Part shown: positions 6,407 to 15,632 of the stretch, piece by piece
Layout of the letters: each line of letters starts with the position of its first letter
How positions within the stretch are numbered: the stretch's first letter is position 1
Translations under genes and position numbers: made by a program
Assembly (NCBI GenBank): GCA_019192545.1
Contig: JAHCMI010000015.1
Span: forward strand, 62,001-126,000
Origin: Rivularia sp. MS3
GTDB lineage: Bacteria > Cyanobacteriota > Cyanobacteriia > Cyanobacteriales > Nostocaceae
Length of the DNA: 64,000 bases
Reading direction: 5' to 3'
The notes under the pieces: generated by a model
The model's input: only the letters and a program-made list of their open reading frames with translations
Database searches by the model: none
Told to the model about the DNA's origin: nothing

Positions 6407-9400
6407 TTAACCTGCTTGTGCTAACTGCTGTTGATTGAGGTAATAATAATGACCTTTTAGAGCAATTAATTCGTCATGGGTGCCGCTTTCTACTAATACG
6501 CCTTTATCCATGACCATAATTAAGTCTGCGTTACGTACTGTAGATAAACGGTGAGCGATAATTACACTGGTTCTCCCTTTGAGAATTGTTCTAAGATTGT
6601 TCTGAATAATCCGCTCAGATTCCGTATCCAGATGACTAGTAGCTTCATCAAACAACAATAAGCGAGGATTACCAAGCAATGCACGGGCAATTGCCAAACG
6701 TTGGCGTTGTCCGCCCGAAAGTAGCCCACCTCCTTCACCGATGTGGGTTTCATAGCCTAATGGTAAGAGCCGAATAAATTCATCTGCTCCTGCCAATTGT
6801 GCGGCTTGAATAACGTCATCAAGAGTCGCTTCTGGGTGAGCGATGGCAATATTTTCGCGGATTGTTCCACCGAATAAAAAGGTGTCCTGATCTACTACAC
6901 CGACTTGAGAGCGCAGGGATTGTAAAGCAATACCGTTAATGTCCTGATTATCAATAAGTACTTTTCCGTCTGTGGGTGGATATAAACCTAAAATCAGTTT
7001 AGAAAGAGTTGTTTTACCCGAACCACTACGCCCTACCAAGGCTACCATTTGCTCGGGTTTAATTTCAAAACTAATATTTTCTAGTATATTAGCTTTACTT
7101 TCGGCATGATAGCGGAAGGTAACATTATCAAATCTTATGTGACCGTTAAGTCTATCTAAGCATTTACGAGGTTTATTTTGTAAGTCTTCTTCAGGTTCTG
7201 CCTCCAGAACATCATTAAGTCGTTCTGTAGAGATAATAATTTCCTGAAATTGGTTCCATAATTGAGAAAATCTTTGGAAAGGACCTAATACCTTACCTAC
7301 CAACATATTGAATGCGACTAACTGACCAACAGTAAGTTCTCCTTGAATAACCTGCCATGCTCCAAACCACATTAATCCAGTACTTGTAAAAGTTTGAATA
7401 GAGCTACTAAGCATGTTGAGACGAATCCCAATAACCTTGGCATTAAAGGACTTTTTGACCCGATTGTTTAATAACTCTTCCCATCGCCATCTTACTGTCT
7501 GTTCAATTGCAAGCGATCGCACTGTGCGAATACCCGTTAATGATTCGATAATATAACTACTTTCTTCAGCCCCAGCATTAAAGATTTCTCTGGAAATACG
7601 CCGTAGAATACCCGTACTGGCTAGAGCCAAAATGAAAAATGGCGGTACGGTAATCAGTACAAATAATGCCATTTTCCAACTATAGGAGAACATCAGACTC
7701 AGATAGACAACCAATGTCAGCATATCCAGCACAATCGCCAGGGTTTGTCCTGTAAGAAAACTTTGGATCTTCTGGTTTTCTTTGATGCGCGAAATAATAT
7801 CCCCTACATAACGGGATTCAAAGTAGGAAAGAGGTAGTCGGAAAGTGTGTTTGATAAAGCCTACTAACAGGGAAACGCTAATACGGTTAGCCGTATGAGT
7901 GAGAAGATAAGATCGCACTCCGTTCATGGCAATGCTGAACAAACCAAAAACAATCATCCCCAAACCAACGGCATTCAGAGTCGGAATACTGCGCTGTACC
8001 AGAACTCTGTCAAGCAGCAATTGAGTGAAAATAGGCGTTACTAATCCAAATAGCTGCATTATTACCGAAGCAATAAATACTTCTATCAAGACTTTGTAAT
8101 GAGGTTTAACTAACTCAAAAAACTTCCATAAACCAACATCTTGATTCTCGGCATCTTTGAGTAAGGATGTTGCTTGCAGTAACAATGCATAGCCACTCCA
8201 ACCAGCATTAAACTCTTTGCGCGTCAGAGTACATTGACCTCGGGCCGGATCGCCTACTATTACATGAGTACTTGTAATCCGATAAACAACAATAAAGTGG
8301 TTGCCCTCCCAGTGAGCAATTGCTGGAAAAGATTGTTCGGCAAATTTTTCCAAGGTAGCTTTGACTGGACGAGTTGCAAAACCAACACTTTCTGCTGCGG
8401 ATGCCAAAGCACGTAAAGAAGCACCACTGCGTCCTGCATTTGTAATATCTCGCAAACGACTAACGCTAAAAGATTTACCCCAGTAACGACCAATCATTAC
8501 TAAGCAAGCTGCACCACAGTCGGAAGCACTTTGTTGAGCATAATAAGGGTACCGCTTTGTTAAGTGTCCCCACCAGTGTCCTATTTTTACCTTTGGGCTG
8601 GGAAAATATACACGTGATGGCTTTTTATTTACTTTATTATTCGCTTCTACTTGCTTATTTGCACCTGGAAAAGGAATTATTTTATTACTGGAGTGCAAAT
8701 GTTCTAATGAAGACCTTCTTCGAGATGGCTGAGGATGTAAAGCAATTTTAGGAGAAATCTCCCTTTCACCATCTATAAATTCTGCTAATTCGGGACAATG
8801 TTGCAGGGCAGTTTGTAAATTGGCTCGATCCAGAAAATAAGCAACGCTTGGTTGCTCTACCTTTAACTTATCTTGTTTTGTATAAGCATATATTTGACCT
8901 AAAGTTAAAGTGTCGCCAGCATAATTTTGTATTTCACCTCGATGCAACAGCCATAACAAGCAATCTTTTGGCGCGGTAATTTGTTCGGATACCTTAAATG
9001 AATGCTTTTCAAACAGCGATAACGCCTGCATCAAACCCGGTACTTGGGAAGAATGGTGAGGAAAATTAGAATTTTCCAAACATAAAAGTATCAAATCCCA
9101 ATTTTCTGCTTGCTTTAATAATTTTTGACGAATTATAGGATAATTATCTATCAGAGGCTGCAAAGTTTCTCGCTTGAGAAAACAAAGTTTTAAATTCTGA
9201 GATGCTCTAGCAGCATAAGGAATAAAATCTTGCTCTTCAAATAAAGTAGCTTCACCAAAAGAAGCTCCTACTGATAGGGTTGTAATCAAGTTTTCGGAAT
9301 AATCTAAAAGTCTAATTTTCCCCTCAAGAACTATATAAAGTCCCTTTTCGGCTTCTGTAAGTTGCCAAAACAGCTTTGCAGTAGGTATTTCTATCGTTTC

Positions 9401-9493
9401 TGCTGCTTCCAAGCAACTTCGTAGTTCTTCGGTAGAGATATATTCACCTAAAACAGAGGTGATTGTTTCACTGATATTAGCTTCTAAAAACAC
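6407..9493 (-). CDS. C39-peptidase-containing ABC exporter with N-terminal cyclic-nucleotide-binding-like domain
   Basis: 1028 residues. Residues 1-140 resemble a CRP-type effector fold (LYIVLEGKIRLL, SVGASFGEATLF). The C39 peptidase starts near 318: YYAQQSASDCGAAC with the catalytic Cys near 324, GNHFIVV with the His, and VGDPARG with the Asp. Six membrane segments fill about 465-745. The ATPase domain has Walker A GRSGSGKTT near 820, signature LSGGQRQRLAIARAL near 930, Walker B LLLFDEATSHLD and the H-loop AHRLST, all intact. It should cut double-glycine leaders and export the peptide together with the HlyD protein next door. The identical peptides at 1054-2652 are the obvious candidate substrates. 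The architecture equals that of HetC at 15633-18746, so the two are paralogues. It could also serve other double-glycine peptides encoded elsewhere. Confidence 0.93.
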   Translation of the reverse strand: MFLEANISETITSVLGEYISTEELRSCLEAAETIEIPTAKLFWQLTEAEKGLYIVLEGKIRLLDYSENLITTLSVGASFGEATLFEEQDFIPYAARASQNLKLCFLKRETLQPLIDNYPIIRQKLLKQAENWDLILLCLENSNFPHHSSQVPGLMQALSLFEKHSFKVSEQITAPKDCLLWLLHRGEIQNYAGDTLTLGQIYAYTKQDKLKVEQPSVAYFLDRANLQTALQHCPELAEFIDGEREISPKIALHPQPSRRRSSLEHLHSSNKIIPFPGANKQVEANNKVNKKPSRVYFPSPKVKIGHWWGHLTKRYPYYAQQSASDCGAACLVMIGRYWGKSFSVSRLRDITNAGRSGASLRALASAAESVGFATRPVKATLEKFAEQSFPAIAHWEGNHFIVVYRITSTHVIVGDPARGQCTLTRKEFNAGWSGYALLLQATSLLKDAENQDVGLWKFFELVKPHYKVLIEVFIASVIMQLFGLVTPIFTQLLLDRVLVQRSIPTLNAVGLGMIVFGLFSIAMNGVRSYLLTHTANRISVSLLVGFIKHTFRLPLSYFESRYVGDIISRIKENQKIQSFLTGQTLAIVLDMLTLVVYLSLMFSYSWKMALFVLITVPPFFILALASTGILRRISREIFNAGAEESSYIIESLTGIRTVRSLAIEQTVRWRWEELLNNRVKKSFNAKVIGIRLNMLSSSIQTFTSTGLMWFGAWQVIQGELTVGQLVAFNMLVGKVLGPFQRFSQLWNQFQEIIISTERLNDVLEAEPEEDLQNKPRKCLDRLNGHIRFDNVTFRYHAESKANILENISFEIKPEQMVALVGRSGSGKTTLSKLILGLYPPTDGKVLIDNQDINGIALQSLRSQVGVVDQDTFLFGGTIRENIAIAHPEATLDDVIQAAQLAGADEFIRLLPLGYETHIGEGGGLLSGGQRQRLAIARALLGNPRLLLFDEATSHLDTESERIIQNNLRTILKGRTSVIIAHRLSTVRNADLIMVMDKGVLVESGTHDELIALKGHYYYLNQQQLAQAG

Positions 9494-10951
9494 TGCTTTA
9501 CCTAAATTTTTGCTTGGCTAGAATAATTTAAAGATTCTTCTTTGTTTTATGTCTTAAAACATGGGTACTATAAAGTTACCAAGTTGATTATTATTGGTAC
9601 TTTTTGAGGCCGTTTTAGGTCGTTTCTCCCTAATACGTGCCGACCTGTTTTACATAAATCATTAACCATTGATACTGTATTTAAATACTATTCGATACAA
9701 TTACCGTCTGCTTAAATGAAATAATTTTTAATGAATAACTTTTAAATACAAAGTCAGTATTCACTTAATTTTTATATTCAAAAAATACATACTTTATTTC
9801 GTTTATTCACAGTTGATAATTTAATCGATATGTTTACTATCTCTAGGTGCTAACGCAGGGAGCTTTGTACGAGAGTATCACCGAAGCATAAAAATGCTTT
9901 TAATATCCTATTTTCTTTAAGAGAAGACAGGCAAATAGTTATTTCGGTAATATTTCGAGTAAAGCATAATCTGTTTAAACATATTATTTTAACTAGTTAA
10001 AGATTTGGATAATACGTAAAAAAGTCTATGAATCTTGGCTTCAATTGTAAATTGTGAACTATAAAATAAGATGCTGTGATTTATTTAAAGTTATCGTTAA
10101 AGGCTTAACCTGCACCCAACAGGTACATTTTTGCTATAGAGTGCCGTGACGGCAGCCCTAGGACATTTTGATGATTAATCTTGAACTTATTAATAGGCTG
10201 GTTAGTGTCACGCATCATTTAAGGATTGTGGCAATTACCTAAATCCCGTGTATATTTACTGTTTTTTACTAACAACTATGCGAGAAATTAATAGTTATAA
10301 TTAAAAGCTTAATTAAAATTAGGCTTCAAGAATATTAGTACATTTTATCTAGCCTATTCGTTTCGGCTTAGGAACTACTTCTAATTTGGCTATATTAAAT
10401 GATTTCAACTATTCGGTTTTAATAAAACTAAAAATAGGAAACTTTACCGGAACACACCTTTTATTATTGCACTAACATAACATCAGTGGTTATACTATCT
10501 ACAAAGATTTATCTACATAAAATTATTTTGAAGATTAATCTCAACTAGAGCAAGAATCGTTTAGACACGAGTCTAATTCTTGCTTCTATCCTATTTAGTA
10601 GTATATTCACTTATTTATTGTCAATGCTTTTTCGCGAGTAAATAAAAATCTTTACAAGAAGTTCATAACCTTAAGGCTATAGCTTTTAACAATGGATATC
10701 GTTTTTAAGGCAACTCTAAGATTATTCTTCCTCCTACCATATAGAAGCAGAGGAATCTAAACGGGATTAGAAAAACTGCAAAGTTTAGAATCTTATTATA
10801 TTAGTTTTCTAAGCTCCCCTGAAGCGATTTCAAGCGTCACATCGCAATCCTACTTGCAGGATATCATTTCTGTAACAGCTTAATCGGCAGCTTCAAAATT
10901 ACTTGTCTAGAAATTATCAATATAAATATAAAAAAATTTACGATTTCTTAC
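9494..10951. other. Long gene-free stretch upstream of the ABC exporter gene
   Basis: 1458 AT-rich bases with no convincing coding sequence. It holds a degenerate intergenic repeat near 10140-10245 and a hairpin at 10549-10584 (AGCAAGAAT/ATTCTTGCT with an inner TAGAC/GTCTA). The promoter of the exporter operon should lie here, but I see no clear one. Confidence 0.5.
10140..10245. repeat. Degenerate intergenic repeat, copy C
   Basis: Aligns by eye with 838-927 (GCAGCCCT, TTAGTGTCACGCA, TGGCAATTACC in the same order and spacing) and, for the last two blocks, with 4160-4200. Not coding. Confidence 0.4.
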
Positions 10952-11698
10952 TTATGTACTTAGTTCAAAATTGCAATACATACAGTCAACTTCGGCATCT
11001 AACCATTGTTGAAACATATTATGAAGAATATCGTGATAGCGTTGGGGAGTTAATTCTGCTGGTATATAGTCTTCAACCATAAACAGATGATAGCCATTGT
11101 CGGTTTTTATTGGGCCGACTAACTGTTTTGGAGAAGTACTAAATACTAGAGGTGCTATTTCTGGTGTAACAGCCCATCGGTAAACTTTGCCTTCGTAGCC
11201 GCATTTATATCTACGATTCTCATTTATATCGTGAAGTCGAGCTGCTTCGTAAAAACTGATCTCACTTTCTTCGATCTGATAGTACAATTCCTGAGCCAAT
11301 TTTTCATTGCTTACAACAAATTGATACAAAATCACTTGTTCAAACTCAGAACGGTTTTGCATAAAAAATTTTTCTACTTCCTCACCGAATAGCGCCAAAG
11401 CCAGCTTTTGTTCGAGCAAACGATAGCGAATTCCGATTTCCCAGTCTAGAGGAGCTAACATATGCTGCTCTAGCCATCTGATTGTATCGCTAGCTTTTTC
11501 TAGACGCTTTTCTCTACGCTGGCGGTTTGCTTCAATCTCAATTTCTTCTGTAGTAATATTTATACCTTTTGTTTGTGCTGTTTTTTCAATAATTCTTTGA
11601 TATAAAATTTTGGTACATATTTCTTTTAGTGTTATGTCTCGTTTGAGAAAGTTAATAATTTCATCAGGCTCCATAGCTATTTTTAATTGATTATTCAT
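10952..11698 (-). CDS. PpiC/SurA-like peptidylprolyl isomerase family protein, second copy
   Basis: 248 residues with no signal peptide. The N-terminal helical region is followed by a parvulin-like domain at about 130-225: an F-Y-E-A-A-R motif, then CGYEGKVYRWAVTPEIAPLVF and GPIKTDNGYHLFMVED. That order, with the GYHL motif, is typical of PpiC domains and better kept than in the paralogue at 3154-3930. The two share length, order and the RRxYGYxGxxYR-type block. It lies upstream of the exporter genes on the same strand but is separated by 1.4 kb, so it has its own promoter. A role as cytosolic foldase for exported precursors is inferred from context. Confidence 0.75.
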   Translation of the reverse strand: MNNQLKIAMEPDEIINFLKRDITLKEICTKILYQRIIEKTAQTKGINITTEEIEIEANRQRREKRLEKASDTIRWLEQHMLAPLDWEIGIRYRLLEQKLALALFGEEVEKFFMQNRSEFEQVILYQFVVSNEKLAQELYYQIEESEISFYEAARLHDINENRRYKCGYEGKVYRWAVTPEIAPLVFSTSPKQLVGPIKTDNGYHLFMVEDYIPAELTPQRYHDILHNMFQQWLDAEVDCMYCNFELST

Positions 11699-13285
11699 GG
11701 ATTTATTGTAAAAAAAAATTCATCATATAATTTAATTATTTTTATAATGCCTTTAGTTTGTAATAAAAACTATTTCAGTAAAAAATCAGAAACAATAGTA
11801 CAAAATCAAATAAATTGTCTAATATTTGCGTAATAATACTCTGGTGCTTACAGGTTATAAACAATAATAAAATCGCTTTTGATACAAATTAGCTTATTAA
11901 AAAATAATAGATTAACTGGCATTGATTGCATATTCTGTATTAGATGCTGCATTTGTTTAATATTTTTCTATAGTACTAAATTTATTATTGTTATAAATAC
12001 CTTCTTTAAAGTTTGTATCTCAAAAATAAAAAATATCAATTGTAGAAAATACTGAAAAATTGCTTAATGCATATGATGTTAAATAACTAAGAATCCTTAA
12101 AATATGTAAATAATACAAAAAAAAATGGAAGCCAACAGTTCTTCGTGGCTTCCAACAATTGAGAGTTTGAGTTATGCGTACATTTAAAGAAAAATAATCC
12201 ATTCAAATTATTGGGATTACTTATGATTGATAGCTTTTATTGACTATATCCATATAAATATATCAGCAATAAAAATTTTTATCGCAACTTATTCAATTTT
12301 CGTATTGGCTAAAAGCTAGCAAACTTTGTTAGCTCTAGTTGAAGGAAATACTCTTATAGCTTTTATGTTTTTGGGAGAAGTAAAAGCTGAGATAAATTAT
12401 CTTGGGGAAATTCGCCGTTTTAATTTATCAGTTTAACCTTCTTTGAAAAAAGAACCACCATCAGTAACGATAAAATTTTTTTTAACTAATAAATTACATG
12501 CCCCATTATGAGATTGCCTGCTCAATCAAAATTAATCGCTGTTATCAATAGTTAAACATTGTCTTTTTCCTCCCGAATAAACTTTTTATTCAATCACTTT
12601 TATTGCTGCTATTTATAATTTAATGTATAAAAGATAAATATGTATGCCATACTGGCATATTTATTTCAAAGATATTATGAACAGATATCGAATTGAATAA
12701 AACTTTTAAAATTAGATTGTTTATACGCAAAGCTATACAGGAATAAAGTTTATTAAACTGCTCAATAACTATAAAATTGCCCTTATTCTCTTTAGAGTAG
12801 GGTTACCAAAGCAAAGTTAGCTTTCTGGGCTAAATGAAGCGTAATTTCATCAAAAAATGGTATTACAATTCATAGATTTGTATTCATAAGACTAAATAAA
12901 TGCAGTTAAAGTATTCAGCAGAAACTCGAATTGCTAGCAAATCAATCAAAACAAGCAGTTTCTGAGTATTTTAATCACGGTATTACGCTACGTTGTTGAT
13001 ACGCTGATAAATAGCTGATAAATAAAATAATTTTTTTATTAATATCTTGATATTTTAGGTTTAATTTTCTAAAAATAGATGCTATAATATAGAACCTACA
13101 AACAATAAACATAAACAGCAAGCAAAAAAAAACAAGCTCTAACAAGTCTATAGGATAAAGTCAATTATTATCGAAAGGTTTTCGTTAGTAATGAGTAAAA
13201 CCTGCCATACAAATGCACAAAATGATGACAGGTTAATCGCAATAGTTGAGAATAGCGATCGCTTTCTCTCGGAATAAGCCAGGTT
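11699..13285. other. Long AT-rich gene-free stretch downstream of hetP
   Basis: 1587 bases without a convincing coding sequence. It contains a strong minus-strand terminator at 12126-12154 with no gene assigned to it, a GGGAGGA motif near 12570 (minus strand) followed by an ATG but closed after four codons, and a hairpin after hetP near 13200-13236. A HIP1 octamer lies at 13256-13263. Confidence 0.5.
12117..12154 (-). terminator. Orphan rho-independent terminator
   Basis: TGGAAGCCA (12126-12134) and TGGCTTCCA (12146-12154) form a perfect 9-bp stem. On the minus strand it is followed by nine T (12125-12117). This is the strongest terminator in the first 20 kb, yet no gene ends within 1.1 kb upstream of it. 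That suggests a small RNA or a very long hetP 3' UTR. Confidence 0.75.
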
Positions 13286-13756
13286 TTAATTGAACTTGTA
13301 CGAATTAACTGGATGTCCTTGATTTTCCTGCTGCTTAAAATCGGGCTTCATTGATTGATATTCGCGTACTTGGACTTCTAACCATTTGTCAATATTGGCT
13401 CCGCCACGAATTTCAGTTTTTTGTTTACCAACAACTTCTAGATAAGCCAAGTCTTTAATTTTATTTAAACAACTTGGTGACATATTGCGATCCTTTCTTT
13501 GGCTTGAGCCCTGCTTGGCTATTTTTATATTTTCATTTTGCTGTGATTTCGATTTTTTCGGAGAATGTTCTTTAATTAACCTGTTATAAGTGCGGTAGGG
13601 AATGTAATGTAGAGGATTGTAACCAGCAAAGCGAAGCATTAAAACACAAGCCCAAGAATACTTGCCTGCTAGAATTGCTTCAACGACTTGGTCAAATTGT
13701 TCTGAATGGATTGTCTTATCTAAATTACTACTAATACCTATTGACTCTTGATTCAT
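13286..13756 (-). CDS. hetP: Heterocyst commitment protein HetP
   Basis: 156 residues. The N-terminal block, FDQVVEAILAGKYSWACVLM followed by LRFAGYNPLHYIPYRTYNRL (about residues 21-60), is the hallmark of the HetP family. The rest is charged and poorly conserved, as in known HetP proteins. In Anabaena HetP promotes commitment to heterocyst differentiation and is controlled by HetR through a palindrome upstream of the gene. Here it follows hetC on the same strand, as in Anabaena, but a 221-residue ORF intervenes. A HetR-like site lies at 15097-15113, about 1.34 kb before the start. The biochemical activity of the family is not well understood. Confidence 0.92.
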   Translation of the reverse strand: MNQESIGISSNLDKTIHSEQFDQVVEAILAGKYSWACVLMLRFAGYNPLHYIPYRTYNRLIKEHSPKKSKSQQNENIKIAKQGSSQRKDRNMSPSCLNKIKDLAYLEVVGKQKTEIRGGANIDKWLEVQVREYQSMKPDFKQQENQGHPVNSYKFN

Positions 13757-13946
13757 GGTGTTGTTTATCTAAAATAAATTCGTGAAAGCCTCTATACGCC
13801 TATTTGTGTGAGAAAATTGGAACCAGTTTAAAATAGTTAAAGAAGCATCCGAACAATCAGGTAGTTATTGTCAACTAATACGCTAACTGGATTATTTACC
13901 TTGAATAAAACAGTTTGCTCGCCCCTTTTCATGTAATTAATTACCT

Positions 13947-14612
13947 TTACCTCAACCATCGTAATTCCACTGTATAAGGCTTAGCTAATTCTTCTTCCCT
14001 AAATTGCGTGTTTCCATAGGCAGAAGCAGCTTTTCCATACATCAACTGACAAAATCGATTGGTTAAAAGTGCAAACAGTATTTTAACTTTGTTTTGCTGG
14101 TTGAAAATAGTTATAAGCCAGGAAATAGACCAATTTGTTGGTGATACAGCGGTACTATCGTAGAAAGCTTCTATAACCCGATATAGGCTACTATCTACCA
14201 TAAACTCAGGCTCGATCGGATTGCGGACTTTTACCGAACGCAATTGTCTTTTCTTGAAAAAGCAAGTTTCTGTAATTTCTTTTGCTTTTCTTCTCATCAC
14301 AGAAATCATCACAAAATTTATGCTAACCGATAAGACTAAAAAATAAACTACTTCCAAAGACTTATTTAATAATGCCCGCAACAATACACCTAGGAATCTT
14401 AGATTTGAGGGGGCTATCTTAACTGTAAAGAAACCATTAGCATCAACTGTATTTAGCGCATTTAGAAAAGCTAAGACGATGAAATTAACCCCAAATATTA
14501 TTGTGCTTTGGGAAAATAAACCTTCTTCGGGATGCAAACTGTGCTGGTTCATCCCTACAATGCCTGCTGACCATAGATTTTCGACTGCATTTAACCTGAC
14601 GATCCTTTCCAT
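13947..14612 (-). CDS. Unknown ORF between hetC and hetP, two hydrophobic segments
   Basis: 221 residues, no recognised family. Hydrophobic stretches lie near residues 38-52 (TIIFGVNFIVLAFLNAL) and 88-108 (VVYFLVLSVSINFVMISVM), the second followed by RRKAK, so a small membrane protein with positive-inside topology is possible. AAAGGT lies 9 bases before the ATG, a modest ribosome binding site. It lies 190 bases before hetP and would be read on the hetP messenger if transcription starts near the HetR-like site. It could be a chance open frame in the long hetP leader. Confidence 0.45.
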   Translation of the reverse strand: MERIVRLNAVENLWSAGIVGMNQHSLHPEEGLFSQSTIIFGVNFIVLAFLNALNTVDANGFFTVKIAPSNLRFLGVLLRALLNKSLEVVYFLVLSVSINFVMISVMRRKAKEITETCFFKKRQLRSVKVRNPIEPEFMVDSSLYRVIEAFYDSTAVSPTNWSISWLITIFNQQNKVKILFALLTNRFCQLMYGKAASAYGNTQFREEELAKPYTVELRWLR

Positions 14613-14649
14613 TAATTAAACCTTTGACCAAAAACCCTACTTTCCTAAT

Positions 14650-14705
14650 AAAGGAAAGAATGGTTGCGGCTGCCAAAATATAACAATTACGGTGACACTA
14701 AGTTG
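14650..14705. repeat. Degenerate intergenic repeat, copy D (opposite orientation)
   Basis: Read on the minus strand it gives TAGTGTCACCG, AATTGTTATA and GCAACCATTC, the same order of blocks as the right half of the element at 4086-4208. Partial copy only. Confidence 0.35.
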
Positions 14706-15096
14706 TTAATAGTACTAACATGCCTAACAAATTTACTCAGGGTCATTTGATATGACTGGTAACAAAAAATTGACCTTTAGTACTTGGTAGAAGCAATTTA
14801 TATAAACGTTTAATTCCCCAAACTCCTAATTCAATTACTTTACCCTGATAAAATTTCGTATAAATAGGAACTATTTAATTTTAGGAGTATTTATGTGAAA
14901 TTTCTTATTTTTAGTATAGCAAATAAAAGTTCTTCATCTTTAATCGTTGATAACAACATTAGTACTTATACTATTTTTTGTCTTAAATGTCATCTGTCGA
15001 ATAAAATGCTTTCTTGGATTAAATCTACTTAATATAATTATACGAATACTTAAGTATTGTGCAACTTTAAATTTTGTCCTTTAACTACGTTTTAAT

Positions 15097-15113
15097 GAGG
15101 GGTAAGACCCCCT
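15097..15113 (-). promoter_or_regulatory. HetR-binding-site-like palindrome upstream of hetP
   Basis: The minus strand reads AGGGGGTCTTACCCCTC and continues CATTA on the hetP side. The HetR site described upstream of Anabaena hetP is GAGGGGTCTAACCCCTC followed by CATTACC. Fourteen of 17 positions match, and so does the CATTA flank. It lies between hetC and hetP, as in Anabaena, but farther from hetP. Confidence 0.72.
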
Positions 15114-15632
15114 AAAACACCTTTTTTATTGAAATAAAATTTATTTTTAGTTTAAAAAGAATTAGCGATATGTTTATATATGACTTTTTATAATCGGCGA
15201 ATATACATAGTATTCTAAGCCCGAGCAACTATTTACTTTATTAAAATATTTTTAAAGCTTTTTCTAAATTATTGTATTAATAATTATTGGATAAAACCCT
15301 TGTTTCGTAAAGGTTTTACCTCCATAAATTATCCACGAAGTTTTTTAAAGTTATGGTAAAGTGCAGTTTAGCTAATATTAAATTATTTGAATAAACAGTT
15401 GTAATGAATACATTATTTTGGTATTTTTGCTAACTTAGGTTTTCAGAAATATGCAAAACAAAAAAACAACATTATTAAAGATGTAATGAAACTTTTATAT
15501 AGATTGTATTTTTGTTGAGTTAAATTTAGATAGTGAATAAATAAAAATAATTTTTATTGCTGGCATATAGGTAAAGATATTTGCGAATAATTTGCAGTTA
15601 ATCTGAAAGTGCAATGATGGATACAACTGACA

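Larger units (their letters stand above)
14613..15632. other. hetC-hetP intergenic region with HetR-like palindrome
   Basis: 1020 AT-rich bases between hetC and the 221-residue ORF. It holds a degenerate repeat copy near 14650-14705 and the 17-bp palindrome at 15097-15113. No other coding signal was seen. Confidence 0.6.

Noticed and set aside
12020-12202. 60-residue minus-strand frame downstream of hetP
   Set aside because: It reads through the strong terminator at 12117-12154, which would have to be coding. It is Phe/Tyr/Leu-rich from AT-rich DNA and has no ribosome binding site.
12440-12580. GGGAGGA followed by ATG on the minus strand
   Set aside because: The frame closes after four codons, and the following ATG gives only six. 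There is no similarity to the peptide precursors.
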